This document shows positions 34,077 through 45,033 of a stretch of DNA of 64,000 bases, in pieces. This DNA comes from Imbricaverruca yamaguchii (lineage: Eukaryota > Arthropoda > Thecostraca > Neoverrucidae): contig JAOTOL010001374.1 in assembly GCA_034440575.1 (NCBI GenBank), positions 372,001-436,000 of the forward strand, in the 5' to 3' direction. The position numbers were made by a program, and so were the translations under genes. Below the pieces are notes generated by a model, which saw only the letters and a program-made list of their open reading frames with translations, had not been told where the DNA came from and searched no databases. Each line of letters begins with the position of its first letter. The first letter of the stretch is position 1.

Positions 34077-34787
34077 CTGAAATGCACGCGGCGTCGTACC
34101 ATGCACTTACCGTCAACGAAAAGCAATGGCGCCAAATGACGACGCAGTCTGCGCGCCAGAAAACCGGAATAATCGTTGGACCAAAAACAATTCCAATGTT
34201 CTGTAGAACTCGTGTCGGCTGAAGCATCTGCTCCTCACGCAGAGGAAAGGTACGATCAAACGTCTTCTGGTCCGTGTCAGCAGATTGGCAGAGCCATTGA
34301 TGGGACCAATGCAGCGACTTGTGAAGCGGTGAAAGCTCGTTCGATAATCGTAGTTTTTAAGCTTAATGCAGATAGAATGGTCATCGAAACAACAGCAAAA
34401 AAAAACACACTGAGGGCAGGCAGTCTTGAAAGGAGCATTGATACCTTCTCTTTTTTATTATTTAATCCGAAGCAAAACAGCGTGGGATGGGTTATTATTT
34501 CCCCGAAATGCGAGCAATTAGCTGTCGTAACTGCCGCTCACTTTGTCCAAAATGGCCACGTCAACGATCGATTTCAGGATACTCAATCGATCACACCGAC
34601 CGTCGTTCGATGACGTCATCGGACCCAAACGGGCGTCGGTCGCGTGCAAGGTGGCGGTGCGTGCAACCTGGCGGCACGAGCCGCTCCACGTTAACGGCGC
34701 CGATCGCCGAGCGCGCCGCCGACGAAAGTGAAATGGGCCGACGACGACGACGGGGATGCCACGGAGTGTAACGGGCCGCGCGTCATA
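34077..34787. other. No confirmed gene
   Basis: Contains a plus-strand open frame (34176-34613) without recognisable domains or splice support. Turns GC- and CpG-rich after about 34600, ahead of the 32-bp array. Confidence 0.35.
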
Positions 34788-35050
34788 GCCACGTGCACCG
34801 GTGGCTGCCCAGCCGTACGACCGCTGCGTGCGTTCCCGCACGACCGCGTGTCGGCGGCTGCCCAGCACGACCGCCACGTGCGCCGGCGGTTACCCGGTAC
34901 GACCGCCACGTGCGCCGGCGGCTGCCCAGCACGACCGCCACGTGCGCCGGCGGCTGCCCAGCACGACCGCCACGTGCGCCGGCGGCTGCCCGGTACGACC
35001 GCCGCGTGCGTCGGCGGCTGCCCAGCACGACTCGGCGTCGGCGGCTGCAA
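34788..35050. repeat. Minisatellite, 32-bp unit
   Basis: About eight copies of a 32-bp unit with core CCACGTGCGCCGGCGGCTGC followed by CCAGCACGACCG. The first two copies are diverged. Each copy carries a CACGTG word. Confidence 0.92.
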
Positions 35051-35449
35051 GAGACGCACTCGTCTGCGGTTGGCGAAAACTCGCCCCCCTCGGTGCACTA
35101 TTGTTTACACCTGGTCGCGATAAGATAGGCGCGTATCGTAAGCGCGCCGGAGGTACATTTTGCCACGCACCTTCTTTGTTTATTGGACGATTCACGACGC
35201 ACTTTATGCACATTCACGGCTAATGGCGCCGCCCACACTGTTTCGCCGGTGGACCGCGGGATTGAGAAATGTCCTGAGCGGTGCGAGTGTTGAACCCGGG
35301 AGCTTTGGTACACAAACGCCCATCTCCGACGTTTCGCCGCGCTGTGGCTGGTTACCTGACGCCACCGCCGCCGCCGTCGCGCCACCCTCCGACAGAAGAT
35401 AACACCCTCTACCGACCGCTTCAACTATCACTCTGCTGACACGAAACCA
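35051..35449. other. No confirmed gene
   Basis: GC-rich spacer between two minisatellites; short CGC/CCG runs near 35362. No supported exon. Confidence 0.4.
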
Positions 35450-35737
35450 GTCAGCCCGGCGTCAGCCCGGCGTCAGCCCGGCGTCAGCCCGGCGTCAGCC
35501 CGGCGTCAGCCCGGCGTCAGCCCGGCGTCAGCCCGGCGTCAGCCCGGCGTCAGCCCGGCGTCAGCCCGGCGTCAGCCCGGCGTCAGCCCGGCGTCAGCCC
35601 GGCGTCAGCCCGGCGTCAGCCCGGCGTCAGCCCGGCGTCAGCCCGGCGTCAGCCCGGCGTCAGCCCGGCGTCAGCCCGGCGTCAGCCCGGCGTCAGCCCG
35701 GCGTCAGCCCGGTGTCAGCTCGGCGTCAGCCCAGTGT
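35450..35737. repeat. Minisatellite, 11-bp unit (GTCAGCCCGGC)
   Basis: About 24 perfect head-to-tail copies of GTCAGCCCGGC up to 35712, followed by two or three diverged ones. The near-perfect homogeneity points to recent expansion. Confidence 0.96.
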
Positions 35738-36653
35738 GTGACGCCAGTCAGCCTAGTGTGTGCCGAGTCTGAGTGAGGACCGGTCACAGCTGGCCCACCA
35801 GCTACGTGACGAGGCTCAACTGGTTCAAGTGGCTGTCTTTGCGATAAATAGACGACCTTGTCACCGGTCTGCAAGTGTGCAGCCAAAGATAGGCCCTGGC
35901 GATTGAAATAAACGAATCCTGTATTTGCGCTCTGAATAGTGGTGGCCGTCCGACTGTCCAGCCTATAGTTGGCTCAGAGCCAGAACTTCCGTGCAGGCGT
36001 CCTTCGATTATCGGGCGCCATGACAAGTGACGCTGAAGAGACTGGTCCAGATGATACAATTGGGGAGATTGCTGTTTTGAGCTCAGGCTATGACATATAT
36101 TGGAGTATTTCAGTCACTTTTCCCATAGTTTCTTCGATTTATAGGCATTTCTTCGAATGGCCCATGCAGATCTTATAAAGGCCTCATATTGTGTGACTTT
36201 ATCAGTGCCATGTTTGGTACTGCAGAACAAGGGAACGATCAGCAGTGTACACCGGGTACCGACAGTCATTAACACCTCGGTGGACACAATATGAAGTAGA
36301 ATGAGTTGGAGATGATATTGGTTTAATGCACTTTGTATTTTTCCACGACCATGGAAAACACTTTTTGAATCACACGATTGTGGACCCAGTAGTGCCCCTT
36401 TCTGTGGTTGCCCAAGAACCTACAGGGTTGCGTTTTTCGCTTAAATGTTGCACCTACATGCGTATATGACCAATATATTGGGGTAAGTCAAACAGCAATA
36501 ACCTTTGTGTAGTGAAAAATATGCTCGAGGACGACACAACATGTAGCCATGTTTTTGTCTTACGAGACAAATTCTCCGTATTTATTTTTTTGTTATGTTT
36601 AAGTAGTGCCAGGATACGATGCTTCTTTCCCAACTAAAAGATGCAGTTTGAGT
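35738..36653. other. Intergenic, no gene seen
   Basis: Non-repetitive sequence; nothing coding was recognised. Confidence 0.45.
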
Positions 36654-36750
36654 TCCACCTGTCGTTGCTTTTCGCCCGCGACCAATCGTCGTTGCGAGAA
36701 AAGAAAAATTGGCGGCGCTATATGACCACGGCAGGCGGCGCGTCGTAAAG
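36654..36750 (+). mobile_element. SINE family A, 5'-truncated copy
   Basis: Shares CACCTGTCGTTGCTTTTCGC, CCGCGACCAATCG and CGTCGTAAAGCCAA with the full copies at 52901-53066 and 23971-24158, but lacks the tRNA-like head. Its 3' end runs without a break into a (CCAA)n block. Confidence 0.75.
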
Positions 36751-37130
36751 CCAACCAACCAACCAACCAACCAACCAACCAACCAACCAACCAACCAACC
36801 AACCAACCAACCAACCAACCAACCAACCAACCAACCAACCAACCAACCAACCAAACAACCAACCAACCAACCAACCAACCAACAACCAACAAACAAACCA
36901 ACCAACCAACCAACCAGGAAACTAACCAAACAACCATCCAACCAACCAACCAGCAAACAAGCCCACCAACCAACCAACCAACCAACCAACCAACCAACCA
37001 ACCAACCAACCAACCAACCAACCAACCAACCAACCAACCAACCAACCAACCAACCAACCAACCAACCAACCAACCAACCAGCCAACAAGCCCACCAACCA
37101 AGGAACCTACCAACCAACCAGCCAACAAAC
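36751..37130. repeat. (CCAA)n microsatellite
   Basis: Nearly 380 bases of (CCAA)n with a few interruptions (about 36880-36965 and 37083-37106). It starts exactly at the SINE tail. Confidence 0.97.
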
Positions 37131-37640
37131 CAACCCGTCTTTATTTGACGATTCGCAATGCTGGGAAATTTCGAGCGCAGTGTTCTGTTTGCCTTTCGCC
37201 TTGCCCTGAACAGGCAGACTAATATCTCCGGCATAAATGAAATCTGGTAAGCCCGGCCTCGCCAAGTCATGATTAGCAGCATTACCCCGCACGGTGCAGG
37301 TGCCGCTAAGCTGGCAGAATACTGCGCTGCAAGGAATCGACTACTCGTCATATTGGACAAAGAAAGGGAGGCTTGTGGAAGACAATACATCGTCGCAAAA
37401 CAAAAATATTGTCGGCAAAACCAGCCATTCCAAATACAAGAAAATAATTTTAGCTGGTGACCTGGGGGATACTGCTGGTACATCTTAGCGTTTGGTCCTT
37501 CCTCCACTTTCAAGGACTGGCCTGGCTGTATTTTCCTGATAAATTTGCGTTTCTTAATGTGCTTGTGGAAAATCCCGAAATCACATGCAAAGTGATCACT
37601 TCATGGCTTACCAGAGGCCTTCAGAAGCATAGAAACAGAC
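37131..37640. other. No confirmed gene
   Basis: Possibly transposon-derived spacer between the microsatellite and the LINE fragment; no recognisable domain. Confidence 0.35.
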
Positions 37641-38141
37641 GATGGTTCCGTGACGATGGTTAATGGCATAAGCAACCTGGCATATGAGGAAAGATTGAAG
37701 AAATTGAATATGTTTTCACTTAGATATAGAAGGCTGAGAGGAGATCTCATCGAGGTCTTTAAATTTGTCAATGGTCTGGAGAGGGGATACCTTGGGGAAA
37801 TGTTTGAATTTAACAGAAATGATGCAATTAGAGGTCATAAATTCAAAGTTAAAATTAACCACAGCAGAACAAGGTTAAGGCAAACTTTCTTCACCAACAG
37901 GGTAGTGGAACACTGGAACCAGCTGCCAGAAAACATCGTCAGTAGCAGAACATTGAACATCTTTAAAAACAGCATAGACAATCATTATAAGAATAGAGGG
38001 CTTGCTTTTCAGTATTACAGGGAGGGCTGATTGGCAGATTTGGTGGGCAACTGGTTCAGTGTTCAGTGTACAGAGTGCAACCAAGAAGGGCCCTTGTGGC
38101 TAGAGTTGCACTGATCTTTTATGTCTTTATGTCTTTATGAC
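37641..38141 (+). mobile_element. CR1-like LINE, 3' end (reverse transcriptase C-terminus)
   Basis: The plus frame 37650-38030 encodes about 120 residues with AYEERLKKLNMFSLRYRRLR, GDLIEVFKFVNG, RGHKFKVK, FFTNRVVEHWNQLPENIV and a stop, the usual C-terminal segment of CR1-type non-LTR retrotransposon ORF2 proteins. After the stop comes a short 3' UTR ending in TTTATGTC repeats (38119-38139), the kind of short tandem tail these LINEs carry. The 5' part is missing, as is common after incomplete reverse transcription. The frame itself is intact. Confidence 0.85.
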
Positions 38142-38486
38142 TGCCGGCACATCAACTCTCTCCCATCGCCCGCCAGATGATCCGCATCAGTGAGTGTCTT
38201 CCACAAGCCTCACTGTCACAACAGGCAGAGCTTTTTTGTCGGAACCGAGGCACCCTTTGTGAGGCCTAATCTGACCCCGGCGCGAACTCGGCTCGTTCTG
38301 GGCGACCTGCCAGGAGAAGACCTTCCACCGCGTAATGCCGGCGACCCAGCGCAATTGGTGGCCTATGTTCTTGGTTGGACCAGTGGTGGTCGCCCGGCGC
38401 GGCGGTTGTGGCACGGTCGGAGGTGCCGCCAGCAGCGCGGCTCGCTCGCCTGACGCCTCGTCGGTGTGTGTCGACCCAATTCCGCC
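38142..38486. other. Intergenic, no gene seen
   Basis: GC-rich spacer with no supported exon. Confidence 0.4.
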
Positions 38487-39060
38487 CGATAGCTGTGTGG
38501 GATGGTTCAATTATTGGTCCACATCCGGCGTCCGGCAGACTGTGCGCGAAAGTCAGACAGGGAGATATATGGAGACAGAGACAGCGCGACAGAGACCAAT
38601 AGCTGTGTAGGACGGTTCAACTTTTGGTCCAGATCTAGCGTTCGCCAGACTGGGAGAGACAGTCAGAGAGGGAGATCTGTAGGGAGATGTACGACGAGAC
38701 CGAGACACAGAAAGACAACGAGACAGCGAAACAAGAGACAGAGAAACTAGAGACACCGAGACAGCGGGACGGCAAGCCAGGGAGAAAGCTGGAGAAAGAT
38801 CGATAGCTGTGTGGGATGGTCCAATTATTGGTCCAGACTTGGCGTCCAGGAGATCGGGAGCAAGAGTGAGAGGAGGAGATGTATAGAGTCAGAGACAGCG
38901 AGACAAAGACAGTGAGACACAGACAGTGAGACAGAGACAGTGAGATAGAGACAGAGAGACAGTGAAACAGAGATACAGAGAGACAGAGAAAAGAGAGATA
39001 GAGAGGCAGAGAGACAGAGAGACAAAAAGACAAAGATACAGAGAAACAGAGAGCTGTGTA
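38487..39060. repeat. Complex repeat: ATAGCTGTGTGGGATGG units with (GAGACA)n stretches
   Basis: Three copies of a segment beginning ATAGCTGTGTRGGAYGGTTC (near 38491, 38599 and 38802), each followed by GGTCCA...CCAGACT and then by GAGACAGAGACA-type simple sequence of growing length. The last copy ends in about 180 bases of (CAGAGA)n-like DNA. Confidence 0.8.
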
Positions 39061-39112
39061 CATCATGTTGCTGGAATTATGGAGATAATGCAATTCAACC
39101 AACAATCATCCC

Positions 39113-39503
39113 CGTAGCGGACTAGTACAGGACCCCCTCTTCTCCTGCGGCTCTCTGCTGGTTCGGTGACCTGGTTCCCGCAGCGGGCGAATACAGGACC
39201 CCCTCTTCTTTTGCGGCTCTCTGCTGGTTCGGTGACCTGGTTCCCGCAGCGGGCGAATACAGGACCCCCTCTTCTTTTGCGGCTCTCCGCTGGTTCGGTG
39301 ACCTGGTTCCCGCAGCGGACTAGTACAGGACCCCCTCTTCTTTTGCGGCTCTCCGCTGGTTCGGTGACCTGGTTCCCGCAGCGGGCGAATACAGGACCCC
39401 CTCTTCTCCTGCGGCTCTCTGCTGGTTCGGTGACCTGGTTCCCGCGGCGGGCGAATACAGGACCCCCTCTTCTTTTGCGGCTCTCCGCTGGTTCGGTGAC
39501 CCC
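39113..39503. repeat. Minisatellite, 66-bp unit
   Basis: Six copies of a 66-bp unit with GACCCCCTCTTCTTTTGCGG and GGTTCGGTGACCTGGTTCCC; no indels between copies. As 66 is a multiple of three, open frames of a 22-residue repeat exist on both strands; no start context or flanking exon supports coding. Confidence 0.94.
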
Positions 39504-40377
39504 GTTGTGGCGACCTTGGGCTGAACTTGAACGGCCGGCTGCCTGCGCGCTGGCCGGGGTCGATCAATGGCAAGGTCGCCGACACGTGCGTGCCACGACG
39601 CAAGCCGGCTGCGTGGGGACGGCCGGGCCCGGGTGACCTTGACGGTGCCCGGAGGCGGGCCGGCGCGGAGCGCGAAGACACCGACTGGGCGGTGGCGCGG
39701 CGCGGCGAGTCGCGCTATCTCGGGTCAGTGGTCCGCCTCGGAGCGGAACACAGACGCCGTCACGTGACCGGACGTTCTCTTGGCGTCCGTCAGTGTCGGG
39801 GCACAGAGTACTCAGCCAGTGTAAGGAGGAGACGGTCGTTTCGCAGGCAGCAGCTGACGGAAAAGGAAGAAAATAGCACCGGAACGATATCCGCGATTCA
39901 TGTGTAGGGGTGGGAGAGGCGCCTCGTTCACACCACGGCAGGCCTGGCGCCTGGACATAACATAACGATTTAGGTGTCTATCTCCCAGCACTACCAGGAC
40001 TCGTAGTAGCGACTTGGCGAACCCAAAGTATACCTCCGAACCACACTCAAAGCTCAAACGTCGCAAAATCTTTTTGTGATTGCTTATTATGATAGATGCA
40101 CCATGGTTTTCTTCACTCACCGATACAAGAGCATATGTTTTATGGCTTCTGATCTGGTACGTCTCCATTGCGCTCAAGATAGTCGCCTTCTGTGCTCCGG
40201 GGCACATTGGTGAATTTTCTGGACCACTCCCTTCAAGGGGGAGGAGTGAGTTCGAGCTTTCAAACTGCACGCATTCCCAGCGCGTTTTCATCCTCTTGTG
40301 TGTCCTACACCCTCTACACCATTTGGAAATCGTTTTTATCCCGCTGCCCGGTACAGCCTTCACTAGTCACACAATAA
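39504..40377. other. No confirmed gene
   Basis: GC-rich to about 39830, then mixed. A CACGTGAC word occurs at 39760. No supported exon. Confidence 0.4.
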
Positions 40378-40908
40378 TGCAGTTGTACACAAACACAGCT
40401 GCTATTGAATACACAACAATATAACTGCACACATACCGAGACAGATGCAGCTGCTGCTGAACACACAACATTGGAACTGCACACAGACAGACAGACAGCC
40501 ACAGCTGTCACTGAACACACAACAGTCCAACTGCACACATACAGACAGACAAACACAACTATCATTGACCACACACTAACGCAATTGCATACAGACAGGC
40601 AGACACAGCCTTCATTGAACACACAGACAGACAGAGACAGCTGTCGCTGAACACACAACAGCGCAACTGCACACAGACACACAAACACAGCTGTCACTGA
40701 ACACAAACAATACAACTGTACAGAGACAGACATACATAACTGTCACCGAACACACAACAACGCAAATGCACGCAGACAGACATACACAGCCTTCATTGAG
40801 CACACAGACAGACAGACACAGCTGTCACTGAACACACAACAATGCAACTGCACACAGACAGACAGGCGCAGCCTTCACTGAACACAACAATATAACTGCA
40901 CAGACCCA
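40378..40908. repeat. Minisatellite, ~54-bp unit (ACACAGACAGACA / CACTGAACACACAAC)
   Basis: About ten diverged copies pairing a CACACAGACAGACA part with CAGCTGTCACTGAACACA. Unit length varies because the (GACA)n part changes. Confidence 0.85.
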
Positions 40909-41391
40909 GACAGCCACTAGCAGAATACGATGTGGGAAAAGAGTTACAGCCAACATAGGACGGCTGGACTCTCTTTAGAGAGCACTCAGAGCACGCTTCT
41001 TCCATGTCATTTGCTTCGAAGCACAGATGGAGATTTTGTACCGGAATTAGGACTCCCGAAACAGCTTCAGCGAACTTTTAAGAGCGCGGCCTAGAAGACC
41101 GGACCGCCAGCGCAGTGGTCGCATTTGGCAGGGGCTCAAACCATATCCGTATTATTGCACGCGTTAAGAGATGTGACCTCAATTTCTGGAGGACGAACGC
41201 TGGCGTTGCGCCAAAGTAACGCCGACAGTTACTCTGACTTGTCGCCGACGAAAACAATGATGAGATCCGTGCTCAAACAAAGTACACCAATAAGCATCAC
41301 GGCGTGCTGGATGTGCATCGCTCTTCTGGTGTGCTAAATATTATAGCAGGACTAGTGCATGGAAGATATAGATTCGCGTTAGATCGCTGGC
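40909..41391. other. Intergenic, no gene seen
   Basis: No supported exon or repeat. Confidence 0.45.
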
Positions 41392-41790
41392 AATGGTCGG
41401 ACGTTTGAGCCATGTTTATTCAGCGGCAATGAGCGTACGTCCGACCCGCGTTTAATCGCCGACAATGAGCGTACGTTCGAGCCGAGTTTGATCGCCGACA
41501 ATGAGCGTACGTTCGAGCCGAGTTTGATCGCCGACAATGAGCATGGGATCGAGCCGAGTTTGATCGTCGGCGATGAGCGTGGGTTCGAGCAGGTTTGATC
41601 GCCGACAATGAGCATGAGATCGAGCCGAGTTTGATCGTCGGCGATGAGCGTGGGTTCGAGCAGGTTTGATCGCCGACCATGAGCGTGGGTTCGAGCAGGT
41701 TTGATCGCCGACCATGAGCGTGGGTTCGAGCAGGTTTGATCGCCGACCATGAGCGTGAGTTTGAGCCGAGTTTGCTCAGGGGCACTGAGC
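41392..41790. repeat. Minisatellite, 35/36-bp unit
   Basis: About eleven copies containing GTTTGATCGCCGACAATGAG. Two subtypes alternate: a 36-bp form with GAGCCGAGTTT and a 35-bp form with GAGCAGGTTT. Confidence 0.93.
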
Positions 41791-42871
41791 ACGCCCTTGA
41801 GGCGGGCTGTCTGCACAAGGGTGCACAACTGAGTCAGAGCATCGTGCTGGTGAGATCACTGAAGGACAGCCGAAGTATGCAGTCCCGTGCTGCTGGATCA
41901 GTCTACACTGGGAATTCAGTCAAGTCGTGGAATTTGACGGGAGTCGAAACACTCACGACTGGAAGGTTACGGAGCAAATGGACGCGCAACGTGGGCAAAT
42001 TGATGCACTCACACGGCTTAGAAGCAAGCATTCGTCCTGGAATCATGCATTTTCTACGAAGCTTTGTGGCTTTCGTCCATATGTGGATTTCTACGAGACT
42101 GCCTGCCGCATTTTCCATCGATGGAGGAAGGAGTGTTGTGCTGGTAAAGTTGTGAAACACCAATAACAGGAGCGGTTGGCGGGGTAGGATTGTCGTGTGT
42201 TGTTGTCCCAGTCAGCCACGAAACGGACTTCATCCTGATAGCGTCGGATCGGGATATGACCGGACAGTTGGAAGGGGGAGGGACTGCTGACGAGAAAGCA
42301 ACGAATTCCGCGAGTAAACATAGCGTTGGTGGAGCGGGGAAGCGCGGGTATACTTCGTGTTGGTAGAGGTTGGCGAGAGCACAGGGAAATTGCGTACTGG
42401 TGGGAGGAGGGAACGATGCATACGTGCCTCGTATTGATGAAAGGCGAGTATAACGCAGGCGAGTCTCGTCTCAAAACTAAATATGTTCGGGTATCCCACT
42501 CCGAGATTTGTGGAGTGTATCCACTCAGATGCATATGATACGACGAACATTGTAGTGGTTCTGTTCTTTTGACACTCCTGCGGGTCAGCGCTGTTCACCC
42601 CTTCCTCTCAGAATTTCGCGCCCTAGCACGTTGTGCACGCCGCGGGGCTATTCCGATTCTTTGGGCACAGTGAACAAGGGGCTGCTCCCGTGACACCAGG
42701 CGAGGAAATGCCCTCGGGGTGTGCAACAGTGATCTGTTTTCAGGCAGACCATGCCCGTGAACCATATGCCCCGGGAGTTGGTCATTCAACATTATTCCCG
42801 TGGTGCGGCGAACACTCCTTGGTTACCGCCCTTTTCTGGGTTGGAATCAGCCGAGGAAAAGCCTGCCCGGG
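41791..42871. other. No confirmed gene
   Basis: Mixed-composition DNA. The segment 42595-42870 just beyond the tRNA-like head may be SINE body. No supported exon. Confidence 0.35.
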
Positions 42872-42941
42872 GTCAGGCTCGAATCAAGGCCTACCACACT
42901 CGAAAAATGCGCATTAGTCCAGACTGACTCTGCCACCTGAC
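42872..42941 (-). mobile_element. tRNA-like sequence (SINE head or tRNA pseudogene)
   Basis: On the minus strand, GTCAGGT (42941-42935) pairs with GCCTGAC (42878-42872) over seven positions like an acceptor stem. An A-box-like GGTGGCAGAGTCAGT and a B-box-like TTGATTCGAGCC lie between. The T-arm does not fold properly and the internal spacing resembles a Leu/Ser-type tRNA only loosely, so a working tRNA is unlikely. Confidence 0.4.
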
Positions 42942-43883
42942 TGGCTGTCGAAAATATCACGCTCGTGGGAGGAGGTGGGGTGGAGGGATGGGGACAACTC
43001 AGGCAGTCCTCATGTCTGCGGACCTAGGAAATCGAACACGCTCCAAGTGGCGGTGAGGGTGCTGATGCCCGACAATCAGACGACCAAGCCCTAGCCGGGT
43101 GGTGCGACGTTAGTACAGTGTAGTATTAAGTTACCTAGCACGCTAGTTAGTAAGTTAAGACGTTGGTGCAGGCCCAGGTCGTGTCGTAACTCCAGGCCAC
43201 CTTGAACTTTAGTCGCCACTACCTTCCTCCAAGTCGAACAATACAATCTGCTCATCCGCTGGGGCTTAGCCGAGCACAGAGGACCTCTGCGGGCGGTGCT
43301 TCCGATCTTCTGAAGGTCGAGCAAACTCGGCAAGTTGAAGCCGTCACTGCACTGGCATTCGTGTGAATGCCAGTGACGTCACGCGGTCGGAGGACATCAC
43401 TTTGACTGCGACTAGGACGGACCTGACGATGCTGTGTTACTGGAGGCGTATACTACCATGCACGAATGCTGCACTGGGGGACCGTCTTGCAGTGCTCACG
43501 TGCAGACTGGTCAGAAGCTTACCTCACGGGTCTGTAAGCGAAGTTTCGATTTGCATGCTGCTAAAATGTCATTGTAATAGCGCTCCCGCTGCGGCTGACG
43601 TCATGCTCGTGTCCCGTGCGGAATAGCAGGGGACATGAAGTACCGCGACTCTTTCAATACGAGTTGGCAATCGCAATGCCCGTAGTACATAGTCGCAAAG
43701 TGGACGATCGATAAATCTGATAATCGGTAGTCATCAACTGGCCTGGGTATTCACCACAAGCGCTAGATAACCACAAGCAGTTCAAGCGCCCTGAAGCCCA
43801 AATGAACAGGTACTCGCCACAGGATAATGCCAAACTGAACATGCTGCTATACCGTAGTCTAAGCGCAGGTAGAGGCAACTCAC
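42942..43883. other. No confirmed gene
   Basis: Contains a short perfect hairpin at 43351-43372 (CTGGCATTC facing GAATGCCAG). The segment 43500-43883 would be intron of the minus-strand gene whose first coding exon is 43884-44397. Confidence 0.35.
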
Positions 43884-44397
43884 CGCCTCGAGCCGACCTG
43901 GCCCGACAGCAGATGCACTCCTCCACGGCGTCCACGAGCAGCGCGGCCACAGCAGCCGGCGGACCGGCCTGCCGTCTCTTCTGCAGCAGTCCCTGCAACA
44001 GGTCCTTCTTGCTCTCCATCGTCAACCGAGCGCCGGCCGTCCCCGGCGAACCTTCCGCACACGACTGCCGACTGTCCTCGGAGGAATGCGGTGTGTCCAC
44101 GGCGGACAGCGGACTGTCCGCCGAGGATCTTGGGCTGTCTTCGGAGGACCTTGGGCTGTTCTCGGAAGACCTTGGGCTGTTCCCGGAGGACCTTGGGCTG
44201 TCCACGGGGGACCTTGGGCGGTCCTCGGAAGACTTCAGGTGCCCGGCGGACAGGAGGCAGTCCTGGCGTGGCCGAGTCATGCCGCCCAGGACGCCGCCGG
44301 CGGGTTTGTCGTCCATGCCGCCCAGGACGCCGCCGGCGGGTTTGTCGTCCATGCTGTCGGGCGGCTGCCGCGGCGATCGGTTCACTGGCCGCTCCAT
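43884..44397 (-). CDS. Probable first coding exon, Ser-rich protein of unknown function
   Basis: On the minus strand an ATG in an excellent context (GCACCATGG at 44397) opens 171 codons that end at a perfect donor GGCG|GTGAGT (43883). Seen in the product: a 12-residue direct duplication MDDKPAGGVLGG (residues 16-39), then five to six 7-residue repeats of the type PRSSEDS (about 60-105; 21-bp units in DNA), then a non-repetitive segment with MESKKDLLQGLLQKRRQ and LLVDAVEECICCRARSAR. The Ser/acid/Pro repeats could be phosphorylated. I do not recognise the family and did not find the next exon (expected below 43884). The frame stays open upstream into repeat DNA, so the ATG choice rests on context. 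High CpG content resembles the P450 exons. Confidence 0.5.
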
Positions 44398-44550
44398 GGT
44401 GCCGCCACGCACCGTCGACGACTGGCCCGGGCTCGGCTCAGCAGCGGCAGCGCCGACCGACACGGACCAGCGCCGCGCACGCGCCGGCCGTGCACGTGTG
44501 GCCCGGGCCGCCAGCGGCAGCCGTACCGTCCCGCTGACACGCCGTCTCTG

Positions 44551-44800
44551 ACGCTGACACTGACACCGACACTGCCCCCTACACCGACTATACTGCTGAC
44601 GTCGCCTCCGACACCGACACTGCCCCCTACACCGACTATACTGCTGACGTCGCCTCCGACACCGACACTGCCCCCTACACCGCCCGTACTGCTGACGTCG
44701 CCTCCGACACTGACACTGCCCCCTACACCGACTATACTGCTGACGTCGCCTCTGACACCGACACTGCCTCCTACACCGCCTATACTGCTGATGCTGCCAC
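44551..44800. repeat. Minisatellite, 48-bp unit
   Basis: Five copies of a 48-bp unit with CTGACGTCGCCTCCGACACC and ACTGCCCCCTACACCG. Each copy contains TGACGTC, the palindromic CRE core. It lies 150-400 bases upstream of the minus-strand ATG at 44397, where a promoter or 5' UTR would be. Confidence 0.92.
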
Positions 44801-44897
44801 GTCGTCCCCGGTGTACGCTGTCCTGCGGACAGAGTACCCTCTACGCCGTCGCCATCGCCGGCCGCCGTCTCCAGCACGTGCGGCCGATGTGAGCCGG

Positions 44898-45033
44898 CAC
44901 AGACCCAGATGGAGCCGCCGAGGTGCATCGGCACCGACCCAGATGGAGCCGCCGAGGTGCATCGGCACCGACCCAGACGAAGCCGCCGAGGTGCATCGGC
45001 ACCGACCCAGACGGAGCCGCCCGAGCCGACGGC
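44898..45033. repeat. Minisatellite, 34-bp unit
   Basis: Four copies of a 34-bp unit with GGAGCCGCCGAGGTGCATCG; the last is partly diverged. Confidence 0.93.

Noticed and set aside
36582..37513. Trp/Leu/Val-rich 'membrane protein' over the (CCAA)n block
   Set aside because: It is the translation of a tetranucleotide microsatellite.
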